A stretch of DNA of 64,000 nt from Actinophytocola xanthii (GTDB lineage Bacteria > Actinomycetota > Actinomycetes > Mycobacteriales > Pseudonocardiaceae), in NCBI RefSeq assembly GCF_001921205.1, contig NZ_MSIE01000018.1, positions 60,649-124,648 of the forward strand, in the 5' to 3' direction. A program made the translations under genes and the position numbers. This document shows positions 56,785 to 64,000 of this stretch, piece after piece; position 1 is the stretch's first letter; each line of letters starts with the position of its first letter. Under the pieces are notes generated by a model. It was given only the letters and a program-made list of their open reading frames with translations, was not told the DNA's origin and did no database searches.

Positions 56785-59700
56785 ATGACAACCTGCCCGA
56801 GGCCCGGCTGCGCCGGTGAGGTCCTGGACGGCGGCTGCACGGCGTGCGGCGTGGCGGTGGCCGGCACGGGCTCCGCCGAGCAACTGCGCCGCCAGGCCGA
56901 GGAGCAGGCTCAACTCCTCCGTCGGAGCGCCGAGGAACACCCAGAACGCGGCCAGGGCTGGTTCCGCTCCCCCGACCAACGCCCCGTACCCGCCCCGACC
57001 CCCGACCCGGTCCGACCGGCGGCGCATGCTTCCGGGCCTCGGGCCGCCGTCGCCGTCGGCCCCCCGGCCGCCGCCACCCCCACCCCGGCGAGACACGAGC
57101 AGGTGAGCGCGATCCCCTCGAACCAGCCCCAGAGCAACCTCTCGCCGAGCCCGGCCGAGGCCTGGGCGGCAGCCGAGGCGGAGGCGGAGGCGGTGCGGAA
57201 CCGGCCGGGCGTGGACCAGGAGGAGCGACCGCTCGGTGCGACGGGTGAGGGACAGGCCCTGGACGAGACCGGCTCCTCCGGCCACGGTCAGGCCGGCCGG
57301 GCGCAGGTGGGACAGGCTGGGTCGGTCGAGGTGGGGCAGGACCAGGCCGGAGCACCTCCGGCCGCCCCGGCCCGGGAACCTCGCGCAACTCCCGGCGGCC
57401 ACGGTGAGCCACAGGCGGAGCAGCGCCGGACCGGGCAGCCCTCGATCGGACAGCCCTCGATCGGACAGCCCTCGATCGGACAGCCCTCGATCGAACAGCC
57501 CTCGATCGGACAGCCCTCGATCGGACAGCGCCAGACCGCCCAGCCCTGGACCGGGCATCCTCAGACCGACCAGCCCGCGGGCGAGCGACCTCAGGCCGAG
57601 CAGCTCTCCACCGGCAGGCCCTGGGGTGAGCAGTCTGGGAGCGGGCAGCTCCAGAGTGGCAAGCCCTTGACCGAGCAGCCAGACTCCAGCCGGCACAGGG
57701 GTGAGCAGCCTCGGACCGGGCAGCCTCGGACCGGGCAGCTCCACACCGACCAGCCCTGGACCGAGCGGCCTCGCACCGGGCAGCCCGAGACCGACCAGTC
57801 CCCGACCGGGCAGCCCCAGAGCGACCAACCCCGAAACGAGCGGCCTCAGCCCGGGCAGGGGACGCAGGCGATCACCCCCGCGTCCGGCGGTGCCGCGCGG
57901 CGCGCGTCGGGCGCGGCGCCCGCCGAACGGCCTCGTCCGGCGTCCAGCCAGCGGCACGCCACCGAGTTCGTCCCGCCGCCCACCATCGCCGGGCCGCCGG
58001 TCGCGCCGAAGCCGAAGCCGAGACCGGAGCCGAGACCGGAGCCCGACCCGGGCGTGGCCGAGCCGACCGGTGCGCTCGGCGAATCGTCGGTCACCCTGTC
58101 CGTCGACCCGCCGGGCGGCGCGCTGACGATCTCCCGGCCCAGCCGGGAGAGCCCGCTGCGGACCGGCTCCAGTACGGCGCCCACCACCGGCGGGCGGCGG
58201 GCCTCCACGCGGGGCCGGCTCGGCGCCGGGCTGGTCGAGGTGCCCGTCGTCCCGGTGAAGGACCCGGCCTCGGCCGTGCTCAGCGACCCCGCGGTCGGCG
58301 AGAGCAAGCGGTTCTGCAACAGCTGCGGTGCCGAGGTCGGCCGGTCCCGGAACGGCGCGCCGGGCGCCACCGAGGGTGACTGCGAGACCTGCGGCACCTA
58401 CTTCAACTTCCGCCCCCGCCTCGTCCAGGGCGACCTCGTGGCCGGGCAGTACGAGGTGCTCGGCTGCCTGGCCTACGGCGGCCTCGGCTGGGTCTACCTC
58501 GCCAAGGACCACAACGTCTCCGACCGCTGGGTCGTGCTCAAGGGCATGATCGACACCGGGGACGCCACCTCGATGGCCTCCGCGGTCGCCGAGCGCCGCT
58601 TCCTCGCCGAGGTCGAGCACCCCAACGTGGTCCGCATCTACAACTTCGTCCAGCACCCCGACCCGAAGACCGGCAACCTGGTCGGCTACATCGTCATGGA
58701 GTACGTGGGCGGCCAGTCGCTGCGCCAGCTCGCCCTCTCCCACCACCGTGAGACCGGCCGCGCCGAGCCACTGCCGATCGGCCAGGTCATCGCCTACGGC
58801 CTCGAGATCCTGCCCGCCATCGGCTACCTGCACAGCATCGACATGCTGTACTGCGACCTCAAGCCCGACAACGTCATCCAGTCCGGCGAACAGCTCAAGC
58901 TGATCGACCTCGGTGCCGTCCGGCAGACCGACGACTACGAGAGCCCGCTCTTCTTCACCCTCGGCTACAGCGCCCCCGAGCTCGCCACCGAGGGTGCCTC
59001 GGTCGCCTCCGACATCTACACCGTCGGCCGCACGCTCGCCGTGCTGTCCATCGAGTTCTCCGGCTACACCACCCGGCACAAGTACACGCTGCCCGGCCCG
59101 GACGAGGAGCCGCTGTTCGCCCTCTTCGGCTCGTACTACCGCGTCCTCAAGCGCGCCACGCACGCCGATCCGGTGCTCCGGTTCGCCTCCGCCGAGGAGA
59201 TGGCCGACCAGCTCACCGGGGTCCTGCGGGAGGTCATGGCGCTGGGCACCGGTCGGCCCCGCCCCGGGACCTCGACCGTGTTCGCCGTCGAGACCAGGAC
59301 ATTCGGCTCCGGCCTCGTCGTCGGGGAGCGGGGGTCGCTGCCGTCGCCGGACCCGCTGGAGGTGGCCTCGATCCTGCCGCTGCCGCTGGTCGACACCCAG
59401 GACCACGCGGCGAGCGCGCTGGCCAGCATCACCGCGACCGAGCCGGCTGAGCTGGTCGCGGCGCTGGCCTCGGCGCCGCAGGACTCCATCGAGGTGCGGC
59501 TGCGGATGGTGCGGGCGCGGCTCGAGCTGGGCGACCTGCGCGCCGCCCAGGGCGAGCTCGAGGCGGCCCGCCGGCTGGTGACCGACCCCGCCGACTGGCG
59601 CCCGGACTGGTACCAGGGGCTGATCCGCCTCGCGACACGACGCCCCGACGAGGCGGGCAGGGCCTTCGAGCGGGTGTACGACGCCGTGCCCGGCGAGATC

Positions 59701-60267
59701 CCGCCGAAGCTCGCGCTCGCGGTCAGCGCCGAGTACGCCGGCAACTACTTCGCCGCCGCCCGGTACTACGAGCTGGTCTGGCGGACCGACCGGGCGTGGG
59801 TGAGCGCCGCGTTCGGCCTGGCCAGGGTCTACCTGGCCCAGGGGGCCCGAGCCAGCGCGATCGAGGTCCTCGAGGCGGTCCCGGACACCTCCAGCCACCA
59901 CGTCGCCGCCCAGGTCGCCGCGATCAAGACCAAGCTCAGGCCGGCCGATAACGCCGCCGTCGTCGAGCACGACCTGCACGACGCCGCCCGACGCCTCGAA
60001 CGGCTCTCGCTGGACGCCGAACGCCGGGCCCTGCTGACGGCGGAGGTCCTCGAGGCCGCCCACGCCTGGCTCCGCGCCGGCCGCCCGGGTGCCGCCCCGG
60101 CCGGTACCGCGGCTCGAACCCTACTGGGCTGCCAGCTCTCCGAGCGCGAGCTCCGTTTCGGCCTCGAGCGCTGCTACCGCGCACTCGCCCGGCTGGCCGG
60201 CACGACCGAACAGCGTCACGACCTGGTCGACCGGGCCAACGCCATCCGCCCGCGCACCCTCACTTAG
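56785..60267 (+). CDS. pknG: Serine/threonine kinase PknG, enlarged
   Basis: 1160 aa against about 750 in M. tuberculosis. Order: an extra N-terminal zinc ribbon (Cys 4, 9, 18, 21), a long disordered part with pentapeptide repeats (about 218-357), the rubredoxin-like domain with two CxxCG (about 511-538), the kinase domain (about 550-815; VLKGMI lysine, YCDLKPDN catalytic loop, DLG for DFG), and a TPR region to the end. PknG phosphorylates GarA/OdhI-type FHA proteins and adjusts the TCA cycle to amino-acid supply. The stop overlaps that of the convergent phosphoesterase gene. Confidence 0.95.
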   Translation: MTTCPRPGCAGEVLDGGCTACGVAVAGTGSAEQLRRQAEEQAQLLRRSAEEHPERGQGWFRSPDQRPVPAPTPDPVRPAAHASGPRAAVAVGPPAAATPTPARHEQVSAIPSNQPQSNLSPSPAEAWAAAEAEAEAVRNRPGVDQEERPLGATGEGQALDETGSSGHGQAGRAQVGQAGSVEVGQDQAGAPPAAPAREPRATPGGHGEPQAEQRRTGQPSIGQPSIGQPSIGQPSIEQPSIGQPSIGQRQTAQPWTGHPQTDQPAGERPQAEQLSTGRPWGEQSGSGQLQSGKPLTEQPDSSRHRGEQPRTGQPRTGQLHTDQPWTERPRTGQPETDQSPTGQPQSDQPRNERPQPGQGTQAITPASGGAARRASGAAPAERPRPASSQRHATEFVPPPTIAGPPVAPKPKPRPEPRPEPDPGVAEPTGALGESSVTLSVDPPGGALTISRPSRESPLRTGSSTAPTTGGRRASTRGRLGAGLVEVPVVPVKDPASAVLSDPAVGESKRFCNSCGAEVGRSRNGAPGATEGDCETCGTYFNFRPRLVQGDLVAGQYEVLGCLAYGGLGWVYLAKDHNVSDRWVVLKGMIDTGDATSMASAVAERRFLAEVEHPNVVRIYNFVQHPDPKTGNLVGYIVMEYVGGQSLRQLALSHHRETGRAEPLPIGQVIAYGLEILPAIGYLHSIDMLYCDLKPDNVIQSGEQLKLIDLGAVRQTDDYESPLFFTLGYSAPELATEGASVASDIYTVGRTLAVLSIEFSGYTTRHKYTLPGPDEEPLFALFGSYYRVLKRATHADPVLRFASAEEMADQLTGVLREVMALGTGRPRPGTSTVFAVETRTFGSGLVVGERGSLPSPDPLEVASILPLPLVDTQDHAASALASITATEPAELVAALASAPQDSIEVRLRMVRARLELGDLRAAQGELEAARRLVTDPADWRPDWYQGLIRLATRRPDEAGRAFERVYDAVPGEIPPKLALAVSAEYAGNYFAAARYYELVWRTDRAWVSAAFGLARVYLAQGARASAIEVLEAVPDTSSHHVAAQVAAIKTKLRPADNAAVVEHDLHDAARRLERLSLDAERRALLTAEVLEAAHAWLRAGRPGAAPAGTAARTLLGCQLSERELRFGLERCYRALARLAGTTEQRHDLVDRANAIRPRTLT
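57436..57855 (+). repeat. 15-bp tandem repeat coding a pentapeptide tract in pknG
   Basis: Units of CAGCCCTCGATCGGA are perfect at 57436, 57451, 57466, 57496 and 57511, with a one-base variant at 57481. Degenerate 15-bp units continue to about 57855, about 28 in all. They encode x-Q-P-x-[TSI] pentapeptides. The perfect block suggests recent slippage. Confidence 0.9.
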
Positions 60268-61481
60268 GGCGCGTCGGGCCTCAGCTCGATGAGCGAGATG
60301 TCCGGGGGCGCGCCGACCCGGATCGGCGGGCCCCAGAAGCCGGCGCCCCTGGTCACGTAGAGCCAGGTGTCCTCGATCCGGGCCAGGCCGGAGACGGCCG
60401 GCTGCGCCAGCGGCACGAAGTGGTGGAACGGGTACAGCTGGCCGCCGTGGGTGTGGCCGGACAGCTGCAGGTCCACCCCGCGCCGCGCCGCGTCCTCGAC
60501 CTGTACCGGCTGGTGGGCGAGCAGGACGACCGGGCGGTCGCCGCGCCGCCCGTCGAGCGCGCGGTCGAAGTCCGGCCCGTCGCCGGAAGTGCGGCCGGCC
60601 AGGTCGTTCACCCCGGCGAGGTCGATGGCGGCGCCGCCGCGGCTGATCGTCGTGCGCTCGTTGCGCAGTGGGTGCACGCCGAGCCGGTCCATCTCCCGGA
60701 TCCAGGCCTCGGGCTCGACGAAGTACTCGTGGTTGCCGGTGACGAAGAAGCTGCCCTCGCGCGGCGCCAGGTCGGCCAGCGGCTCGGCGGCGCGGCCCAG
60801 GTCGGCGACCGTGCCGTCCGCCAGGTCGCCGACCACCGCCACCAGGTCCGGCTCGCTCTCGTTGATCATCCGGACGATGCGCTCGGTGTGTGACCGGCCC
60901 AGCACCGGTCCGAGGTGGATGTCGCTGACCACGGCGATGCGGAAGCCGGCCAACGACGGGTCCAGCCGGCGCAGGGCCACCGGTACCCGCAGCAGGTCCG
61001 GCGGTCCGAGGGCGTTGCCCAGGCCCACGCCGACCAGCGAGGTCGACGCGGCACCCGCTGCGACGGCCGTCGCCCTGGCCAGGAACAGCCGTCGGCTCTG
61101 GTTGACCTGAGGCTTCGCCGGTTCGTCCTTTGTCGGCTGGTCCACCGGGGGCGCCGCGTCCGTGGTCGCGGTGGCCTCGAGCGGCCGCCGGCGGACCCAC
61201 CCGCGCAGCAGCAGCCGCGGGATCTCCAGCACCAGGGTGGTCAGGAACAGGTAGATGACCATGCCGAACCAGATGTAGCCGGGCCAGGCGAACCACCTCG
61301 CCGTCGACGGCGGCACCGAGCGGCCGAGGATGAGCGTGACGAAGACCAGCAGGGCCAGGAACGCGAACGCGACGGTGCCCACCCGGCGCGCGGTCCCCTT
61401 CGCGGTGGTGTCCTTGACCAGGCGCTTCCACAGGTAGAGGTGCATCAGCCCGACGAGCGTGCTGAGGATCACACCGAACAT
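60264..61481 (-). CDS. Membrane-anchored metallophosphoesterase (YkuE-like)
   Basis: 405 aa. Four membrane helices in the first 115 residues, then a twin-arginine-like SRRLFLARATAVAAG segment (about 143-157), then a calcineurin-like phosphoesterase: VVSDIHLGP, VVGDLADG, GNHEYF, LLAHQPV, LSGHTHGGQLYP. These are the five metal-binding motifs, all intact. Relatives act on lipid or nucleotide phosphates at the outer membrane face. Stop codons of this gene and pknG overlap tail to tail by 4 bp. The start at 61481 leaves 13 bp to the thioesterase gene. Confidence 0.88.
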   Translation of the reverse strand: MFGVILSTLVGLMHLYLWKRLVKDTTAKGTARRVGTVAFAFLALLVFVTLILGRSVPPSTARWFAWPGYIWFGMVIYLFLTTLVLEIPRLLLRGWVRRRPLEATATTDAAPPVDQPTKDEPAKPQVNQSRRLFLARATAVAAGAASTSLVGVGLGNALGPPDLLRVPVALRRLDPSLAGFRIAVVSDIHLGPVLGRSHTERIVRMINESEPDLVAVVGDLADGTVADLGRAAEPLADLAPREGSFFVTGNHEYFVEPEAWIREMDRLGVHPLRNERTTISRGGAAIDLAGVNDLAGRTSGDGPDFDRALDGRRGDRPVVLLAHQPVQVEDAARRGVDLQLSGHTHGGQLYPFHHFVPLAQPAVSGLARIEDTWLYVTRGAGFWGPPIRVGAPPDISLIELRPDAP

Positions 61482-61494
61482 CGGCCCAGGCCTC

Positions 61495-62076
61495 TCAGGG
61501 GTTGATGTCGAACCGGCTCTGCCGCAGCAGGCTGGGGTTCTCCGCGACGGCGCGCAGGTCCTCCGCACGCCCGTGCTCGACGAAGTGGCGGAAGTCGACG
61601 ATCACGAACAGCGCCCGCGCACGCAGCGCGAGCGGCCCGTCCGGTGCGTCCAGCCTGCCCTCGGCGCTGGCGTACACCTTGCGCCCGGCGATCCCGTCGA
61701 GGGTGCCGACGATGTGCAGTGTCGAGCCGACCGGCACCGGGGCCAGGAAGTCGGTCTCCAGGCGCCCGGTCACCGCGGGACGGCGCAGCTGCTGGCCGAC
61801 GGTGACCCCGAGTGCCTCGTCGAACGCGCAGGCCAGCAGGCCGCCGTGGGCGAGCCCCGGCGCGCCCTGGTGCGCCTCGGTCACCGTGAACTGGGCGTGG
61901 ATCGCGGTGCCCTCGCCGGCCTCGGTCTGCAGGTGCAGCCCGTGCTCCACCTCGTCCCCGCAGCCGAAGCAGTGGGCGTAGTGCGGGCCGAACTTGGTGC
62001 CAGGCGGCGGGGCGTCGGGATGCCGGTGCGCGGTCTCGACCTCGACCGGAGGCCATGGCGGGGGTACTCGGCTCAC
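61495..62076 (-). CDS. PaaI-type hotdog thioesterase
   Basis: 193 aa. A single hotdog fold with HCFGCGDEVEHGLHL, HQGAPGLAHGGLLACAFDEALG (catalytic HGG and the Asp/Glu in the long helix), and RPAVTGRLETDFLAPVPVGSTL. It hydrolyses acyl-CoA thioesters. The HCFGCG segment near residue 36 is a frequent feature of actinobacterial members. GTG start. Probably housekeeping rather than part of the polyketide pathway. Confidence 0.85.
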   Translation of the reverse strand: MSRVPPPWPPVEVETAHRHPDAPPPGTKFGPHYAHCFGCGDEVEHGLHLQTEAGEGTAIHAQFTVTEAHQGAPGLAHGGLLACAFDEALGVTVGQQLRRPAVTGRLETDFLAPVPVGSTLHIVGTLDGIAGRKVYASAEGRLDAPDGPLALRARALFVIVDFRHFVEHGRAEDLRAVAENPSLLRQSRFDINP

Positions 62077-62408
62077 CCGGTCAGCGTAGTTGCGCAGCTG
62101 TGTTGCCCCGATGAGCAGCCCGCCTCGACCCCGGCGCCACCCTCGGGGTGGGATAGCCGTGAGACAGGAGGTGCGCGATCGAGCGGGACGAGCCGGAGGA
62201 GGGCCGGGTGCCGGTGGCGGAGCTGGTCGCGCCCGCGCTCGACCGGGCGTCCGAGTTGGCCGACCGGCTCGCGCGGCTGCTCGTACCGGCCCGCTTGTTC
62301 AGCTGAGTCGCGAATGTGACGAGTTGTGCAGGAACGGCTGGATTTGCTGGTCCCGGCGGGTCAGTATGTCCAGGCTGATGCCGAACGGGCATGAAGGGGA
62401 GGTGGCGC
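62077..62408. other. Intergenic region before the ESX/PPE genes
   Basis: 332 bp between divergent genes; presumably holds both promoters. The only candidate gene is a very short frame at 62208-62306 described separately. No SARP-type repeats or strong hairpins noted. Confidence 0.4.
62208..62306 (+). CDS. Doubtful 32-aa ORF
   Basis: A GTG with GGAGGAG 7 bp upstream opens a 32-codon frame of amphipathic character (ELVAPALDRASELADRLARL). It has a ribosome site but no known relative; it could be chance. Confidence 0.2.
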   Translation: MPVAELVAPALDRASELADRLARLLVPARLFS

Positions 62409-62888
62409 ATGGCGCGCGAACGCGTGGACAGCTTCAGCGAGGCGAAGGAGCTGTACCGCGAGCACCGGCCGCGGACGGTGGCCTATGTCGCGCCGGACAT
62501 CCGGGCCGGCGAGCTGCCGGTGCACGGGGTGAACGGCACGAACATGGACGGCATCGCGGCCGACTTCGACGCCCTCGTCACCGCGGAGCGTGAGCTGGCC
62601 CAGCTGCACGACGACCTGTTCGCGCAGCTGCGGGAGGCGAACTCGCTGTCCGGCCCGCTCGGTGACGGCTCGAGTCCGGTCACCGGGCCCATGCGCAAGG
62701 CGTTCCTCGACCGTGCCGACGTCGACGGGGGCGTCCAGGCGGCGCTGGTCGACTACATCGAGGAGCTGTTCGACGTGCGCTCGGCGATCCTGCAGACGCT
62801 GAGCACCTACCAGGGCGTGGACGGGGACGCCGCGGCCCGGCTCAACCGGCAGATGGAGCAGCTGGACCGGGAGGTCGGCGATGCGTGA
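62409..62888 (+). CDS. ESX-locus helical protein, unknown
   Basis: 159 aa, helical and rich in charged residues, no membrane segment. A GGGGAGG site supports the ATG at 62409 (another ATG lies 6 codons earlier). It overlaps the PPE/WXG-like gene by 8 bp. Genes in this position of actinobacterial ESX (type VII secretion) loci often encode a helical partner of the secreted substrate. Residues about 50-90 and 120-155 could form helix hairpins, but no WXG motif is seen. Confidence 0.6.
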   Translation: MARERVDSFSEAKELYREHRPRTVAYVAPDIRAGELPVHGVNGTNMDGIAADFDALVTAERELAQLHDDLFAQLREANSLSGPLGDGSSPVTGPMRKAFLDRADVDGGVQAALVDYIEELFDVRSAILQTLSTYQGVDGDAAARLNRQMEQLDREVGDA

Positions 62889-64000
62889 GCCCGACCCCCA
62901 GCAGGAGTGGCTGACCAGCGACCGCAATCACGCCTCGAGCGACTACGATCGCGACCGCAGGCGCAGGACGTGGAACGAGTCCCACCCGCCGGCCGGGCGC
63001 GCCCGGGAGCGTTCCGAACGGCGTCGCCGCGAACGCCGGCGCAACCGCGCGCAGAGCCGGTTCGGCAAGGTCAACTGGGATGCTTACCAGCACGACCACC
63101 TCTACGACATGATCATGCAGGCCAAGCCGGAGCAGATGTACGCCCGGGCGAGCGAGTGGAGTGCGCTCGCCGGTCGGATCGAGGACACCACCGGCCGCGT
63201 CCAGCAGGTCGTCGAGCGCGTGATGGGGTCGTGGCGGGGGCAGGCCGCGGTGAACGCCGCGGGCGCCAACACCCGCCTCCTGCAGTGGGCGGGCACGGCC
63301 AGCCACACCGCCGGCCGCATCGCCGAGAAGATGGCCGACTACACCGAGGCCGTCGAGGCGGCCCAGCGGCGGATGCCCGAGCCGGTGTTCGCCACCGCGG
63401 AGCGGAACTTCCGCAACGGCTACACCGTGACCACCAACGGCGGCCCGAGCGACGCGGTGTTCCTGCGTGCGCTGCTCACCGACGGCATGGCGAGCCACGA
63501 GCAGGCCAGGGCGCGCAAGGCAGAGGCGGTCGCCGTGATGGAGGCCTACGAGTCGCGGTCCAAGGAGGTGCACGACTCGATCCCGCAGTTCACCGACGGC
63601 GACACCGGCATCGAGCCGGGCGCCGCCTGGACACCGCGCCCGGCCGAGGTGGACCAGGGGGCGCCGCCGGCCGGCGGTCCCGACGGGTCCGCGGGCGGCG
63701 GCTCCCCCTCGGGAGCGGGCGGTGGACCGGGCGGGGTTCCGATCGGCGGCACGTCCACCGCGGGCTTCGTCGACCCGACGCTGGGCGGCGGTCCCGGCCC
63801 CGGTGGCTCCGGCCCAGGTGGCGGTCTCGGCGGCCCCGGCTTCGGCGGCGGCCCGGGCAGCCTCAACGGCGGCGGCGACACGCTGCGCGGCGGGACCGGT
63901 GCCGGCGGTGGGTTCGGCGCGGGTGGTTTCGGTGCCGGCGGTCTCGCCGCCGGCGGCCTCGGTGCGGGCGGGGCGGCCGGCCGCGTTCCCGGCGCCGTGC
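62881..64000 (+). CDS. PPE/WXG-like secreted protein with Gly-rich tail, 3' end beyond window
   Basis: At least 373 aa. An N-terminal basic stretch (about 25-60), then a helical WXG-type domain (YARASEWSALAGRIEDTT..., VMGSWRGQAAVNAAGANTRLLQW, ending near residue 225), then a Gly/Pro-rich tail that runs off the window. This plan fits PPE-family or ESX substrates of Pseudonocardiales. Basic residues ahead of the WXG domain are unusual for secreted substrates and may be a nucleic-acid or chaperone contact. Overlaps the preceding gene by 8 bp. Confidence 0.8.
   Translation, partial: MREPDPQQEWLTSDRNHASSDYDRDRRRRTWNESHPPAGRARERSERRRRERRRNRAQSRFGKVNWDAYQHDHLYDMIMQAKPEQMYARASEWSALAGRIEDTTGRVQQVVERVMGSWRGQAAVNAAGANTRLLQWAGTASHTAGRIAEKMADYTEAVEAAQRRMPEPVFATAERNFRNGYTVTTNGGPSDAVFLRALLTDGMASHEQARARKAEAVAVMEAYESRSKEVHDSIPQFTDGDTGIEPGAAWTPRPAEVDQGAPPAGGPDGSAGGGSPSGAGGGPGGVPIGGTSTAGFVDPTLGGGPGPGGSGPGGGLGGPGFGGGPGSLNGGGDTLRGGTGAGGGFGAGGFGAGGLAAGGLGAGGAAGRVPGAV

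Noticed and set aside
57436..57525. CRISPR-like array
   Set aside because: The 15-bp units are contiguous, have no spacers and code in frame for a pentapeptide repeat in PknG.
56662..60063. 1133-codon minus-strand frame opposite pknG
   Set aside because: Mirror frame of the pknG repeat and kinase region; the kinase motifs are on the plus strand.
1..64000. Insertion sequences, integrase/attachment sites, riboswitches, tRNA or rRNA genes
   Set aside because: None recognised by eye on either strand; weak structured RNAs cannot be excluded without a covariance search.

Overview
This window (about 70% G+C, strong third-position GC bias, no insertion sequence or rRNA/tRNA gene seen) looks like chromosome of a filamentous actinomycete. 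A glnX-glnH-pknG locus next to a PPE/ESX-type gene pair suggests the Pseudonocardiales, but genus is inference.

Most of it (about 1.0-39.8 kb and 47.3-53.3 kb) is an aromatic (type II) polyketide cluster. The core operon on the minus strand (36.9 to 32.1 kb) holds a TcmI-type cyclase, ACP, a fused SRPBCC-cupin cyclase, KS-alpha, KS-beta, an ABM monooxygenase and a DUF1772 membrane protein. The cyclase set, with a SchA/CurD protein at 1.9 kb, resembles spore-pigment (whiE) and pentangular-polyphenol systems. Tailoring genes include a P450 with its ferredoxin, two COMT-type O-methyltransferases, an F420-type oxidoreductase, short- and medium-chain dehydrogenases, a SnoaL-like protein, an amidohydrolase-2 protein, a secreted PQQ-type propeller, a degenerate erythromycin-esterase homologue and a seven-bladed RCC1-like propeller. 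Precursor genes are a crotonyl-CoA carboxylase/reductase and a MatC-type malonate carrier beside a class III CoA-transferase. A sugar block (9.7-15.8 kb) encodes nucleotide-sugar dehydrogenase, decarboxylase/epimerase, 3,4-ketoisomerase, 3-aminotransferase, N-methyltransferase and a GT1 glycosyltransferase, with no 4,6-dehydratase. That fits an N-methylated 3-aminopentose. Three MFS exporters lie at 4.6-9.1 kb.

The most informative non-coding signal is a family of 11-bp-spaced direct heptamers (consensus TCGAGNN with 4-bp spacers), the known signature of SARP activators. It sits upstream of the cupin/SchA operon, MFS pair, ketoisomerase/glycosyltransferase, RCC1 operon, P450, DUF418 gene, PKS operon, orphan PEP-binding gene, second two-component system, the SARP gene itself, the second O-methyltransferase and a pair of tiny ORFs. 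In two cases (49.7 and 48.7 kb) the last heptamer lies exactly 8 bp from a -10-like hexamer. This maps a probable regulon of the SARP at 49.8-51.8 kb and draws several genes of unknown role into the pathway.

An ABC exporter operon divergent from a two-component system (39.9-46.4 kb) has no such boxes and may be resistance or cell-envelope stress. Right of 53.3 kb the DNA is housekeeping-like: a PadR regulator with visible operators, glnX-glnH-pknG (PknG carries an extra zinc ribbon and a pentapeptide repeat tract), a membrane metallophosphoesterase, a hotdog thioesterase, and the start of an ESX/PPE locus cut by the window edge. At the left edge is the N-terminal part of a TIR-domain protein.
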